NCBI RefSeq assembly: GCF_003352915.1
Contig: NZ_CP022314.1
Span: 855,514-919,513 of the forward strand
DNA: 64,000 nt
Source of the DNA: Arthrobacter sp. PM3
GTDB taxonomy: Bacteria; Actinomycetota; Actinomycetes; Actinomycetales; Micrococcaceae
Direction: 5' to 3'
Shown in pieces: positions 1-8,357 of this stretch. Below the pieces are notes generated by a model, which was not told where the DNA came from, searched no databases, and saw nothing but the letters and a program-made list of their open reading frames with translations. Within the stretch, counting starts at the first letter, position 1. Each line of letters begins with the position of its first letter. The position numbers and the translations under genes are program-made.

Positions 1-1250
1 GCCAGGCCACGGTCACCACGGACGGCCCGTTTTTCCGCTGGCTCGACGGCGTCTGGGGCCACGAAGTGCTCCGCGCCCCGGAGGACTACCCGTGCGGCTT
101 CACCCTGGGCTGGCTCGGCTACCTCGGCTACGAACTCAAGCGCGAAACCGGCGGCAGTGACGTCGCCGCGGCCACCCCGGATGCCTGCCTGATCTTCGCC
201 GGCCGGGCCGTCGTCCTGGACCACGCCGAGGGCGCGGCCTGGCTGCTGGCCCTGGACACGGCCGACGCCGGAGACTGGCTGGCGGCAGCCCGCGCGGCCG
301 TGGCCGCGACGGCTTCCGGCGCTGCAGCGCCTCGCAGCACAGCAGCGTCAGGCTCCCCCGTCGCTGCCCCGTCATTCACCGCCCCTTCCTTCACTGCCAG
401 GGATGCCGAGGCCGGCTACAAGGCCAAGGTCGCCGAGGCCCAGCGGGAAATCGCCGAGGGCAACACCTACGAAGTCTGCCTGACCACCGCGCTCACCGCT
501 GCCGCCCCCGCGGGCACCGGCGGCCTGGACCCGTGGCAGACCTATCTGGAGCTGCGGCGCCGCAACCCGGCCCCGTTCGCCAGCTACCTGCGGTTCGGCG
601 GCCTGGCGGTGGCGAGCACGTCGCCGGAACGGTTCCTGCAGATCGCCGGCGACGGCAGGATGCGGGCCGAGCCGATCAAGGGCACCCGCCGCCGCGATGC
701 GGACCCGGGCGTGGACGCGGCCCTGCGGCAGGATTTGGCGTCCTCGCCCAAGGACCGGGCCGAGAACATCATGATCGTGGACCTGCTGCGCAACGACCTC
801 AGCCACTTCGCCGTCCCGGGGTCGGTGGCGGTCAGCCGGCTGTGCGCGATCGAGAGCTACGCCACCGTGCACCAGATGGTGAGCACCATCGACGCCCGGC
901 TGCGCCCCGGCATGCCGCGGGCCGAGGCCGTCGCTGCCTGTTTCCCGGCCGGCTCGATGACCGGCGCACCGAAGGTCAGCACCATGGCCATCCTGGACCG
1001 GCTTGAGGCCGCGCCGCGGGGCGCGTACTCCGGGGCGATCGGCTACTTCTCGCTCAACGGCGCCGCCGACCTCGCCGTGGCGATCCGGACCCTGGTGGTC
1101 CGTGACCTCGGTGACGGCACCGCGGAACTGAGCCTCGGCGTCGGCGGCGCCGTCACCGCCGATTCGTCGCCGCAGGAGGAGTACGAGGAAATCCGGACCA
1201 AGGCCTTTGGGGTCCTGTCGGCGCTCGGGACCGGGTTCCCGCCCGGCTGA
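1..1250 (+). CDS. pabB: aminodeoxychorismate synthase component I, C-terminal part (partial at window start)
   Basis: Chorismate-binding (anthranilate synthase I/PabB) enzyme that would make 4-amino-4-deoxychorismate from chorismate for folate synthesis. The frame is open from base 3, so the N-terminus lies outside the window; 416 codons are present. Visible family motifs are PIKGTRRR, MIVDLLRNDLS and GSMTGAPK. The lysine in PIKGT is the form typical of PabB, where TrpE has PIAGTR, so PabB is preferred over anthranilate synthase. An Ala/Pro/Ser-rich linker near the middle separates the N-terminal region from the catalytic domain. The gene ends with TGA; a convergent cls gene ends 17 bases further on. 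A pabC-like gene lies one gene downstream, which supports the folate assignment. Confidence 0.9.
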   Translation, partial: QATVTTDGPFFRWLDGVWGHEVLRAPEDYPCGFTLGWLGYLGYELKRETGGSDVAAATPDACLIFAGRAVVLDHAEGAAWLLALDTADAGDWLAAARAAVAATASGAAAPRSTAASGSPVAAPSFTAPSFTARDAEAGYKAKVAEAQREIAEGNTYEVCLTTALTAAAPAGTGGLDPWQTYLELRRRNPAPFASYLRFGGLAVASTSPERFLQIAGDGRMRAEPIKGTRRRDADPGVDAALRQDLASSPKDRAENIMIVDLLRNDLSHFAVPGSVAVSRLCAIESYATVHQMVSTIDARLRPGMPRAEAVAACFPAGSMTGAPKVSTMAILDRLEAAPRGAYSGAIGYFSLNGAADLAVAIRTLVVRDLGDGTAELSLGVGGAVTADSSPQEEYEEIRTKAFGVLSALGTGFPPG

Positions 1251-1267
1251 CCCCGCCGGCAGCGCCC

Positions 1268-2743
1268 TTACTGAAGAGTCGCCGTCAGCCGCGCCACGTT
1301 GTCCACATATTTGACCTTCATGGGCCGCTTCATCCAGTCGTCCAGCACAAGTTCGTGCGAGATGCTGCGGTATGTGTCCTCCACGGCCCGGATCCGCTGG
1401 ACGATGTCCTCACCGAGGAGCATCACGGAGACCTCGAGGTTCAGCGAGAAGGAGCGCATGTCCATGTTGCTGGACCCCAGCACGGCAACCTCGTCGTCGA
1501 TCGTGAAGTGCTTGGCGTGCAGCACAAAGGGCGCCTTGTAGAGATAGATCCGCACCCCGGCCTCGAGCAGGGCCTCGTAGTAGGACTGCTGGGCGTGGTG
1601 GACCAGGAACTGGTCGCCCTTTTCCGAGACGAAGAGTTCCACATCGACCCCGCGCTGCGCCGCCGTCGTCACCGCATAGAGCAGCGAGTCGTCGGGGACG
1701 AAGTAGGGGCTGCACAGCGAGATCCTGTGCTGCGCGGAGTAGATGAGCGTGTTGAAGAGCCGCAGATTGTTCTCGGTGCTGAATCCGGGGCCGCTGGGGA
1801 CTACCTGGGCCGTGACGTTTCCGGGATGCGGCTCCGGCCGGTGCCCCAGCTGCTCTTCGAGGGACTCGTCGGTTTCGCTGAGCCAGTCGGTCGCGAAGAC
1901 CACATTCAGGGTGGTGACGATCGGTCCGCGCAGGCAGGCCATGAGCTCGACCCATTCGCGGCCCACCTTGCGGTGCTTGGGGTTGTTGTAGGAGGGCTCG
2001 ATCAGGTTCTGGGATCCGGTGAAGGCGATTTCGCCGTCGATCACCATGATCTTGCGGTGGTTGCGCAGGTCGGGACGGCGCCACTGGCCATGCACGGGAC
2101 GCAGCGGCAGCATCGGCCGCCAGCGGATCTTGCTGGCCTTGAGCCGGTCCGTCAGCCGGCGGTAGCCCTTGATCCGGAGCGATCCGAGGTGGTCAAAGAG
2201 GACACGGACCTCCACGCCGCGCTCCGCCGCGTCCTCCATCGCGGTCAGCAGGTCATCAGTGACGTGGTCCGAGCTCATGATGTAGAACTCGGCGTTGACG
2301 AACCATTTGGCGCCCCGGACCGCCTCGGTCATCGCCTTGATGGAGTCGGGATAGCCGGGCAGCAGCTCGACGCTGTTGCCGTCCACCATGGGCAGCGATC
2401 CCAGCGTCTTGTTCAGTTCCGAGGCGGAGGCCACCCATTCGGGTCCGGCGTAGCGGCTTTCATCGGCCTGCAGTTCCGACGTCCCCGCCCGGATGCGGGT
2501 GTTGACCGCCTCCTGCTGGGCACGGCGGCGTCGGGAAAGCCGGAAGTTCCCGAACAGCAGGAACAGCAGAAGGCCGATAGTGGGCACAATGAAGATGCAC
2601 AGCAGCCAGGCCATCGCGGTGGTGGGCCGCCGGTTTCCGGGGATGATGCCCAGGACCAGCACGCGGATGGCCAGGTCGATCACGGACAGGATCAGGACCG
2701 CCCAGGACGGAAGTGTCTCCGCCAGCGGAAATGGCCACAGCAC
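1268..2743 (-). CDS. cls: cardiolipin synthase (phospholipase D superfamily)
   Basis: Membrane enzyme joining phosphatidylglycerol units, or PG and CDP-DAG, into cardiolipin. Two hydrophobic N-terminal helices are followed by two PLD domains with HKD motifs: NHRKIMVID near residue 229 and LHAKHFTID near residue 409, each followed by the usual GS(Q/S)N. The protein of about 491 residues has normal family length. I chose the GTG at 2743 because GAGGGG lies about 8 bases upstream; a TTG at 2800 would add 19 uncharacteristic residues and crowd the divergent pabC-like start. It is divergent from the gene at 2837. Confidence 0.9.
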   Translation of the reverse strand: MLWPFPLAETLPSWAVLILSVIDLAIRVLVLGIIPGNRRPTTAMAWLLCIFIVPTIGLLLFLLFGNFRLSRRRRAQQEAVNTRIRAGTSELQADESRYAGPEWVASASELNKTLGSLPMVDGNSVELLPGYPDSIKAMTEAVRGAKWFVNAEFYIMSSDHVTDDLLTAMEDAAERGVEVRVLFDHLGSLRIKGYRRLTDRLKASKIRWRPMLPLRPVHGQWRRPDLRNHRKIMVIDGEIAFTGSQNLIEPSYNNPKHRKVGREWVELMACLRGPIVTTLNVVFATDWLSETDESLEEQLGHRPEPHPGNVTAQVVPSGPGFSTENNLRLFNTLIYSAQHRISLCSPYFVPDDSLLYAVTTAAQRGVDVELFVSEKGDQFLVHHAQQSYYEALLEAGVRIYLYKAPFVLHAKHFTIDDEVAVLGSSNMDMRSFSLNLEVSVMLLGEDIVQRIRAVEDTYRSISHELVLDDWMKRPMKVKYVDNVARLTATLQ

Positions 2744-2836
2744 AGGCGAACCCCTCAACCTCCAGGCCCGCGGAACCGTTCCGGAACGGGCAACGAGCAA
2801 ATCCTATCCCGGGACCGGCGGGACTAAGCTGGAGCC

Positions 2837-3805
2837 ATGACCTCTCCCGCCTCTGTGCCTGCGTCCGCGACCGTCCTGGTCTTCCTCGACCCGGCGTTCG
2901 ACGGCGGCCGCGTGGCTGATGCGTCCAAGCCGCAGCTGATGGCCACGGACCTCGGCGCCACCCGCGGCGACGGTGTTTTCGAATCGCTGCTTGCCGTGGG
3001 CGGCCGGCCCCGCAAGATCCAGGCCCACCTGAACCGGCTGGCCGGTTCGGCCCGCCTCCTGGACCTGGACATCCCCGCCGAGGACGCCTGGCGGCGTGCG
3101 GTGGACACCGCGATCAGCGAATACCGGCGCCAGGATCCTGCCGTGGCCGCGGCGGGCGGCGCGGCAGAGGACGAGGTTGTCGTGAAGCTGCTCGTCACCC
3201 GCGGACCGGAAGGCGCCGCAGCCCCCACCTGCTGGGTGCAGGCCTCCGCCCCCGGGACGGCGGGCCGCCGGCAGCGCGAGTCGGGGCTCGATGTCATCCT
3301 GCTGGACCGCGGCTACGACAGCGAGGTCGGCGAACGCGCCCCCTGGCTGCTGCTCGGCGCCAAGACCCTCTCCTACGCCGTGAACATGGCGGCGCTGCGT
3401 TACGCCCAACAGCACGGGGCGGACGATGTCATCTTCACGTCGGCGGACGGCCGGGTGCTGGAGGGACCTACGTCGACCGTCCTGCTGGCGCACCTGGAAA
3501 CCACGGACGACGGCGCGGGCGGCGTCCGCACGGTCCGCCGGCTCATCACGCCGCAGCTGGACAGCGGCATCCTGCCGGGCACCTCCCAGGGGGCCCTGTT
3601 CACCGCCGCCAAGGCGGCCGGCTGGGAGCTGGGCTACGGCCCGTTGGAACCGAAGGACCTGCTGGATGCCGACGCCGTCTGGCTGATCTCCAGCATCCGG
3701 CTCCTGGCGCCCGTGAACCACATCGACGGCCAGGAAATCGGGACGCCGGAACTGCGCCGGCAGCTCACGGCCGAGCTCAACGCCCTCTTCGCCACGATCG
3801 AATAG
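2837..3805 (+). CDS. pabC: aminodeoxychorismate lyase / class IV aminotransferase-fold protein
   Basis: PLP fold-type IV enzyme of 322 residues. It starts ATG, and the N-terminal strand is followed by TRGDGVFES, the usual start of PabC/BCAT-like proteins. A lysine in LLGAKTLSYAVNMAA is the expected PLP Schiff-base residue, and the C-terminal half has EGPTSTVLL and LDSGILPGTSQG. PabC releases pyruvate from aminodeoxychorismate to give p-aminobenzoate, which fits the nearby pabB. A branched-chain or D-amino-acid aminotransferase of the same fold cannot be excluded from sequence alone. The gene is followed by a strong palindrome between convergent genes. Confidence 0.8.
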   Translation: MTSPASVPASATVLVFLDPAFDGGRVADASKPQLMATDLGATRGDGVFESLLAVGGRPRKIQAHLNRLAGSARLLDLDIPAEDAWRRAVDTAISEYRRQDPAVAAAGGAAEDEVVVKLLVTRGPEGAAAPTCWVQASAPGTAGRRQRESGLDVILLDRGYDSEVGERAPWLLLGAKTLSYAVNMAALRYAQQHGADDVIFTSADGRVLEGPTSTVLLAHLETTDDGAGGVRTVRRLITPQLDSGILPGTSQGALFTAAKAAGWELGYGPLEPKDLLDADAVWLISSIRLLAPVNHIDGQEIGTPELRRQLTAELNALFATIE

Positions 3806-3822
3806 TTCTCCCCTCCCGACAG

Positions 3823-3887
3823 GCAACGCGGGGTCAGATACAGCCCATTCCGGGGTCCGGGATGGGCGCTATCTGACCCCGCGTTGC
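3823..3887. repeat. long palindrome between convergent genes
   Basis: An 18-bp perfect inverted repeat (GCAACGCGGGGTCAGATA at 3823-3840 against its complement at 3870-3887) continues inward as a nearly paired stem around a GGT centre. It fills the space between the stops of two convergent genes (3805 and 3896). It could be a bidirectional transcription terminator or a copy of a dispersed palindromic intergenic element. There is no T-run typical of an intrinsic terminator. Confidence 0.8.
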
Positions 3888-3895
3888 TGTTTCGC

Positions 3896-4849
3896 TCAGC
3901 CCAGGGCGTCCGCGGGCACTGCGGGGCTGCGGCGGAAGGATGCCGGGTTGAACGCCGGCAGCATGAAGGTGGCCAGCACGGCGTCGAGCAGTTCCGGAGC
4001 CCACCGGCTGTTCTCCCCCAGCGTCGCGCACACGCCCAGCACCACGGGGGTGCCGTCGGCACGGCGCCGGATCTGGACCTGAACCGGCCCGGTCAGGCCG
4101 AGCGTGCGGACGGCCGCCAGCCCGAGCTTGCGCACATCCCCGGCCTCACCGGCAGGGACCCTGCGGGCCACCTCGTCGGTTCCGGGCCGCCCGTACGGGG
4201 TTTTGGTCTTTTCCAGGACCACGGCCGCCGGCGCCATCGCGTTGCGGGCCGGGGTGCCGAAGACCAGGGCGACGTAGTCGCTGCCCGGGATGAATTCCTG
4301 GACCAGCTGGCCGGAGGGCATGTTCTTCCAGTTCACGGAGGCCGTCCCGGCCAGCAGATGGACAGCGCGGGAGCCTTTGAAGACCCGGGGTTTGACGACG
4401 ACCGGCCCGTTGAGACCCGCCAGTGAGGCCGGCGCGGCGGCGAGGTCGCCCGGGACGGCGAAGCGCGGGACAGGGACACCGGCTGCGTGCAGGGCCCATG
4501 CGGTGAAGAGGTGGTCATTGGCCAAAGCCACCGCGTCGGGGTCGCCGACAATGATCCGCACGTCCGGGCCGAATCCGGCGCGGGCAGCGGCCAGCACCGG
4601 GAGTTCGACGCTGAGGGTCGGGATGATGACGTTGATGGCTTCCCGGTCCACCAGCCGGCGCAGGTCCAGGACCATGTCCGGATCCGTCGCCGGCAGAAGT
4701 TTGACCGCCGCCGCCTGGGCGTCCCCGGACTGGCGGGTGATGGCGCGGGCGTCGGAGCCCAGGCAGGGGATGCCGCGCGCGGCAAGCTGGGCCGCGACGG
4801 CCATGCCAGCGGCGCCTGCAATGCCGGTAACCAGTATGCGCGGGCCCAC
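3896..4849 (-). CDS. ATP-grasp domain protein (carbamoyl-phosphate-synthase-like)
   Basis: A protein of about 317 residues with an N-terminal Rossmann-like pre-ATP-grasp segment (RILVTGIAGAAGMAVAAQLA) and a central ATP-grasp region with PVVVKPRVFKGSR and LVQEFIPGSDYVAL. The C-terminus carries an LGVCATLGENSRW segment near the usual metal-binding position. Relatives act as ATP-dependent carboxylate-amine ligases, but no substrate can be assigned. I chose the GTG at 4849: GGAG lies 5 bases before it and the conserved sequence starts right after it, whereas the upstream open frame has no recognisable similarity. The gene stands alone, divergent from the SAM-riboswitch operon. Confidence 0.7.
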   Translation of the reverse strand: MGPRILVTGIAGAAGMAVAAQLAARGIPCLGSDARAITRQSGDAQAAAVKLLPATDPDMVLDLRRLVDREAINVIIPTLSVELPVLAAARAGFGPDVRIIVGDPDAVALANDHLFTAWALHAAGVPVPRFAVPGDLAAAPASLAGLNGPVVVKPRVFKGSRAVHLLAGTASVNWKNMPSGQLVQEFIPGSDYVALVFGTPARNAMAPAAVVLEKTKTPYGRPGTDEVARRVPAGEAGDVRKLGLAAVRTLGLTGPVQVQIRRRADGTPVVLGVCATLGENSRWAPELLDAVLATFMLPAFNPASFRRSPAVPADALG

Positions 4850-5072
4850 GGTGACTCCATTCCGTCGTAGTTTGATTGCCTCAGCAGTTCCCCAGTACTC
4901 CGATTCACCCAGTACACTGCGCTTCCCCCCGGCGGGCACGAGTGGGCAGTACCCGAAACTGGAGCGCGCTACTACTTGGCCGCAGCCACGGCGTGGGCAC
5001 TGCGGCGGCGGCCCGGTTACGGAACATGACGACGGCGGCACTGCGTGCCGGCGTCGTAAGTGTTACGTTCTT
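4850..5072. other. divergent promoter region between ATP-grasp gene and SAM riboswitch
   Basis: Non-coding region with starts of transcription expected in both directions. CCCAGTAC occurs twice as a direct repeat (4891-4898 and 4908-4915, 17 bases apart) just upstream of the ATP-grasp gene and could be a regulator site. I see no convincing small gene and cannot assign a specific -10/-35 pair for the met operon. Confidence 0.4.
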
Positions 5073-5160
5073 GGGGAGTAATGAGAACCGGTGGCAAGCC
5101 CTGACTGGCCGGTCGGCAACCCTCCCTTTCGCGGCGGGGTGCCTCAGGTGAATACTCGGC
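5073..5160 (+). promoter_or_regulatory. SAM-IV-type riboswitch ahead of the met operon
   Basis: The leader has the actinobacterial SAM-IV layout: P1 stem GAGTA (5076-5080) pairing with TACTC (5153-5157), a GGCAAGCCC segment, then GGTCGGCAACCCTCC and GGCGGGGTGCCTCAGGTG. These blocks follow the order I know for SAM-IV aptamers upstream of methionine genes. The Shine-Dalgarno GAGGAG (5191-5196) lies 34 bases downstream, so control may act on translation initiation. SAM excess would be expected to shut off the operon. Covariance-model scoring has not been done. Confidence 0.8.
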
Positions 5161-5203
5161 ATATCGACCATTCGAGCTGCAAGCGTGAAAGAGGAGATCC
5201 GTC

Positions 5204-5509
5204 GTGCCTGACATATCCGCACCCGCTGTACCCGGTACAGCATCCGCCAGCGAGGAGAAGCTGGCCTACCGCCTGTTTACCGGCGCCGATGACCGCGCCT
5301 TCTGCGAGCGGGTGTCTGCAGCCCTGGCCGAGGGCTATGTCCTGCACGGAAGCCCCGCCGCCACGTTCAACGGCAGCACCGTCATCGTGGCGCAGGCGCT
5401 GGTCCTGCCGTCGGCGATTGCGAGCGCGGACGCCGCCGTGGCCAACGCCGTCGATGACCTCGACACCGGCGAGTTCGGCGAGGAAGAAGCCTTCGAGGGC
5501 CACGCATGA
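5204..5509 (+). CDS. DUF1737-family small protein, first gene of the SAM-regulated operon
   Basis: 101 residues, GTG start with GAGGAG 7 bases upstream. The body KLAYRLFTGADDRAFCERV followed by GYVLHGSPAATFNGS and VAQALVLP matches the DUF1737 pattern (a small alpha/beta domain, often next to sulfur or aldehyde enzymes). Function is unknown. The stop overlaps the next start as ATGA, implying translational coupling to the rhodanese gene. Its position under a SAM riboswitch ties it to methionine or sulfur metabolism. Confidence 0.8.
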   Translation: MPDISAPAVPGTASASEEKLAYRLFTGADDRAFCERVSAALAEGYVLHGSPAATFNGSTVIVAQALVLPSAIASADAAVANAVDDLDTGEFGEEEAFEGHA

Positions 5510-5925
5510 GCTACGCCGGAGACCTCAGCCCGGACCAGGCATGGGCCAGGCTCGAAGCGGGCGCCATCCTGGTGGATGTCCGGACCGAGGCCGAGTGGGC
5601 GCACATCGGCGTCCCGGACACAGCGGCCGCAGGCACTGGGCGCAACGATCCGCTCTTCATCCAGTGGAACCTCTCCGGCGGCCTGCCGAACCCGCACTTC
5701 GTCGAAGAGCTCCGGCGGCAGGCCCCGGAGGACACCGGCGTCGAACTGTTGTTCCTGTGCCGTTCCGGCGCCCGGTCGATCGCCGCCGCGACGGCCGCCA
5801 CGCAGGCCGGCTACACCTCATACAACGTCCTCGAGGGCTTCGAAGGCGAAACTGACCGCTTTGGCGACCGCACCGTCAACGGCTGGAAGAACCGCGGCCT
5901 GCCCACCAACCTTGGAAAGAATTAA
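5506..5925 (+). CDS. rhodanese-like sulfurtransferase
   Basis: 139 residues forming a single rhodanese domain. The active-site loop CRSGARS carries the persulfide cysteine, preceded by LLFLC; the N-terminal half has ILVDVRTEAEW, the standard first rhodanese motif. The predicted role is to carry a sulfane sulfur, possibly feeding the sulfhydrylase encoded immediately downstream. The gene overlaps the DUF1737 gene by 4 bases and ends directly at the GTG of metZ with no gap, so the three are very probably one operon under the SAM-IV riboswitch. Confidence 0.9.
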   Translation: MSYAGDLSPDQAWARLEAGAILVDVRTEAEWAHIGVPDTAAAGTGRNDPLFIQWNLSGGLPNPHFVEELRRQAPEDTGVELLFLCRSGARSIAAATAATQAGYTSYNVLEGFEGETDRFGDRTVNGWKNRGLPTNLGKN

Positions 5926-7134
5926 GTGACCTTCAATCCTGACGCCGCCGGATGGGCGGCCGACACCCAGGCTGTCCGTGGCGGCCTTGACCGCACCGGT
6001 TTCCAGGAAACGGCCGAGCCGATCTTCCTCAACTCAGGATTCGTCTACGAGTCCGCGGCCGCCGCAGAGCGCGCCTTCACCGGGGAGGACGAACGCTTCG
6101 TCTACTCCCGCTACGGCAACCCTTCGGTCGCGACATTCCAGGAGCGGCTCCGGCTGCTGGAAGGCACCGAGGCGTGTTTTGCGACGGCGTCCGGCATGTC
6201 CGCCGTGTTCACCGCCCTCGGCGCGCTGCTGGCGGCGGGCGACCGGGTGGTCGCCGCCCGCTCGCTCTTCGGCTCCTGCTTCGTGATCCTCAACGAGATC
6301 CTGCCGCGCTGGGGTGTCGAGACGGTCTTCGTGGACGGCCCGGACCTGGACCAGTGGTGCGCCGCGCTGTCCGCGCCGACCACGGCGGTCTTCTTCGAGT
6401 CGCCGTCGAACCCGATGCAGGAAATCGTGGACATCGCCGCCGTGAGCGAGCTGGCCCACGCCGCCGGCGCCACCGTGGTGGTGGACAACGTCTTCGCGAC
6501 GCCGCTGCTGCAGCGTTGCGGGGACCTCGGCGCGGACGTGATCGTCTACTCCGGCACCAAGCACATCGACGGCCAGGGCCGGGTGCTTGGCGGGGCCATT
6601 CTGGGCAGCAAGGAATTCATCGACGGGCCTGTCAAGCAGCTCATGCGGCACACCGGACCGTCGCTGTCCGCGTTCAACGCCTGGGTCCTGACCAAGGGCC
6701 TGGAGACCATGGCCCTGCGCGTCAGCCACTCCTCCGCCTCCGCCCTGCGCCTGGCCGAATGGCTTGAAGAGCAGCCCGCGGTCAGTTGGGTGAAGTACCC
6801 GCTGCTGAAGTCCCACCCGCAGTATGAGCTCGCCGCGAAGCAGATGAAGGCCGGTGGCACGGTGCTCACTCTGGAGCTGTCGCCCTCCCCCGGGCGCACC
6901 GCCAAGGAGGCCGCCTTCGCGCTCCTGGATGCGCTGCGGATCATCGACATCTCCAACAACCTCGGCGATTCGAAGTCCCTCATCACGCACCCGGCCACCA
7001 CGACACACCGGGCCATGGGCCCGGAGGGCCGCGCGGCAATCGGGCTCAGCGACGGCGTCGTGCGCCTGTCGGTGGGACTGGAGGATGTCGAGGACCTGAT
7101 CCGCGACCTCGGGCAGGCGCTCAAACAGGTCTAG
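5926..7134 (+). CDS. metZ: O-succinylhomoserine sulfhydrylase
   Basis: PLP-dependent Cys/Met metabolism enzyme of 402 residues, expected to form homocysteine from O-succinylhomoserine and sulfide in the cytoplasm. The PLP lysine is K212 in VIVYSGTKHIDGQGR; this TKHIDGQGR form is typical of MetZ and differs from the usual TKY of cystathionine gamma-synthase (MetB). The N-terminus has the SRYGNP motif. The GTG start follows directly on the rhodanese stop, with GGAAAG upstream. The SAM-IV leader at the head of the operon explains how end-product control could work. Use of O-acetylhomoserine cannot be excluded. Confidence 0.9.
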   Translation: MTFNPDAAGWAADTQAVRGGLDRTGFQETAEPIFLNSGFVYESAAAAERAFTGEDERFVYSRYGNPSVATFQERLRLLEGTEACFATASGMSAVFTALGALLAAGDRVVAARSLFGSCFVILNEILPRWGVETVFVDGPDLDQWCAALSAPTTAVFFESPSNPMQEIVDIAAVSELAHAAGATVVVDNVFATPLLQRCGDLGADVIVYSGTKHIDGQGRVLGGAILGSKEFIDGPVKQLMRHTGPSLSAFNAWVLTKGLETMALRVSHSSASALRLAEWLEEQPAVSWVKYPLLKSHPQYELAAKQMKAGGTVLTLELSPSPGRTAKEAAFALLDALRIIDISNNLGDSKSLITHPATTTHRAMGPEGRAAIGLSDGVVRLSVGLEDVEDLIRDLGQALKQV

Positions 7135-7142
7135 GGAAGCGG

Positions 7143-8306
7143 TCAGCCCCGGAAGGCGGCGTCCGGTTCGCCGGTGACGGCGCCCTGCATGGTCACTTCG
7201 ACGGCCCGTTCGACGACGCCGGCCAGGCCGCCTTCCCGGAACGGTGCCCGCTGCAGTTGCGAACCCGTGCCCTCCGCCAGGATCCGTTCGACGCCCTCGC
7301 GCGCCAGTTCCAGCTCGCCCTGCTCTTCCAGCACGGGTGCCACGAAGTCCACCAGTGCCCGGACGACGTCCGCGGCCGGGGCAGGGGTGAACGTTCCGAA
7401 GTCCAGGAGCTGCCCGCGCAGCCCGCAGTTGCTGGCCTGCCATGCGGCCATCCGCAACAGCAGCGTGGGCACGGGGGCGGGATCGACGCCGTCGTTCCAT
7501 TCCCGCGCCGCCGACTCCACCAGGGCACGGACCAGCACGGAGATCAGCGCCGCATCCTCAGCCCGCAGGCAGACATCGGCGACCCTGACCTCAACCGTGG
7601 GATGCAGCCGGGCCAGCCGCGCATCGAAGTAAATCATGCCCTCATCCATCAGGACGCCGCTTTCCACCAGCCGGGTCACCACCCGCCGGTAGACCGGAAG
7701 ACTGCCGAAAATCATGGTGGGGCCCGATCCCGGCCAGCGGTTCCACGCCTGGGTGCGGTAGCTTTCGAACCCTGTTTCCGCGCCGTTCCAGTACGGGGAA
7801 TTCGCGCTGAGGGCGATCAGCACGGCGAGTTTGTCCCGGATCCGGTCCATGACGGCCACGCCCTCCTCCGGGGACTCCACATAGGTGTGGACGTGGAGGC
7901 CGCAGGTCAGCTGGTTGCGCACCGTAAGCCCGAAGCGTTCCTGCATGGTCTGGTACCGCTGCTTCGGGGTCAGGTGCGTGGCGGCGCCCTGGGGCGAGGT
8001 GGCCAGGGCGGCGACCCGGCCCCCGTGCACCCGGGCGGCGCCGTCCGCCAGCCCGCGGCCCTTCCTGAGCTGCCGGAGAAGTTCCGTGTAATCCAGGCAC
8101 GGCCGGGTCTGGGTCTCAATCTGCTCAAGCTTGAGCTCGTAGCTGAAGTCGGCTTCCGCGTGCACCGGCCGCTGCGACGGGCCGACGCCGGTGACGTCCT
8201 TCCCCGGCGGGAGGAGGCCGGGCAGCATGAGATCGGCGAGGGCAAGCAGCCGGCCCGATTCAGGGTCGACGATCAGCAGTTCTTCCTCCGCGCCGAAGGT
8301 TCGCAT
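7143..8306 (-). CDS. carboxylate-amine ligase of the GCS2/YbdK type (glutamate-cysteine ligase-like)
   Basis: 387 residues starting [14 protein letters not shown], the GxEEEL hallmark of the plant/YbdK-type glutamate-cysteine ligase family. Further family features are CGLHVHTYV, the SANSPYW segment and a C-terminal EVRVADVCL. Members have weak gamma-glutamyl ligase activity in vitro; the in vivo product in actinomycetes is uncertain because these bacteria use mycothiol. Convergent with metZ, whose stop lies only 8 bases away. Confidence 0.85.
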   Translation of the reverse strand: MRTFGAEEELLIVDPESGRLLALADLMLPGLLPPGKDVTGVGPSQRPVHAEADFSYELKLEQIETQTRPCLDYTELLRQLRKGRGLADGAARVHGGRVAALATSPQGAATHLTPKQRYQTMQERFGLTVRNQLTCGLHVHTYVESPEEGVAVMDRIRDKLAVLIALSANSPYWNGAETGFESYRTQAWNRWPGSGPTMIFGSLPVYRRVVTRLVESGVLMDEGMIYFDARLARLHPTVEVRVADVCLRAEDAALISVLVRALVESAAREWNDGVDPAPVPTLLLRMAAWQASNCGLRGQLLDFGTFTPAPAADVVRALVDFVAPVLEEQGELELAREGVERILAEGTGSQLQRAPFREGGLAGVVERAVEVTMQGAVTGEPDAAFRG

Positions 8307-8357
8307 GACTCTATTGTGCGTCAGGATCTCCCGACACGCGCTACCCCCGACACCGGG

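Noticed and set aside
5926..7134. Cystathionine gamma-synthase (MetB)
   Set aside because: The PLP-lysine region TKHIDGQGR is the MetZ form, and the rhodanese neighbour fits direct sulfhydrylation.
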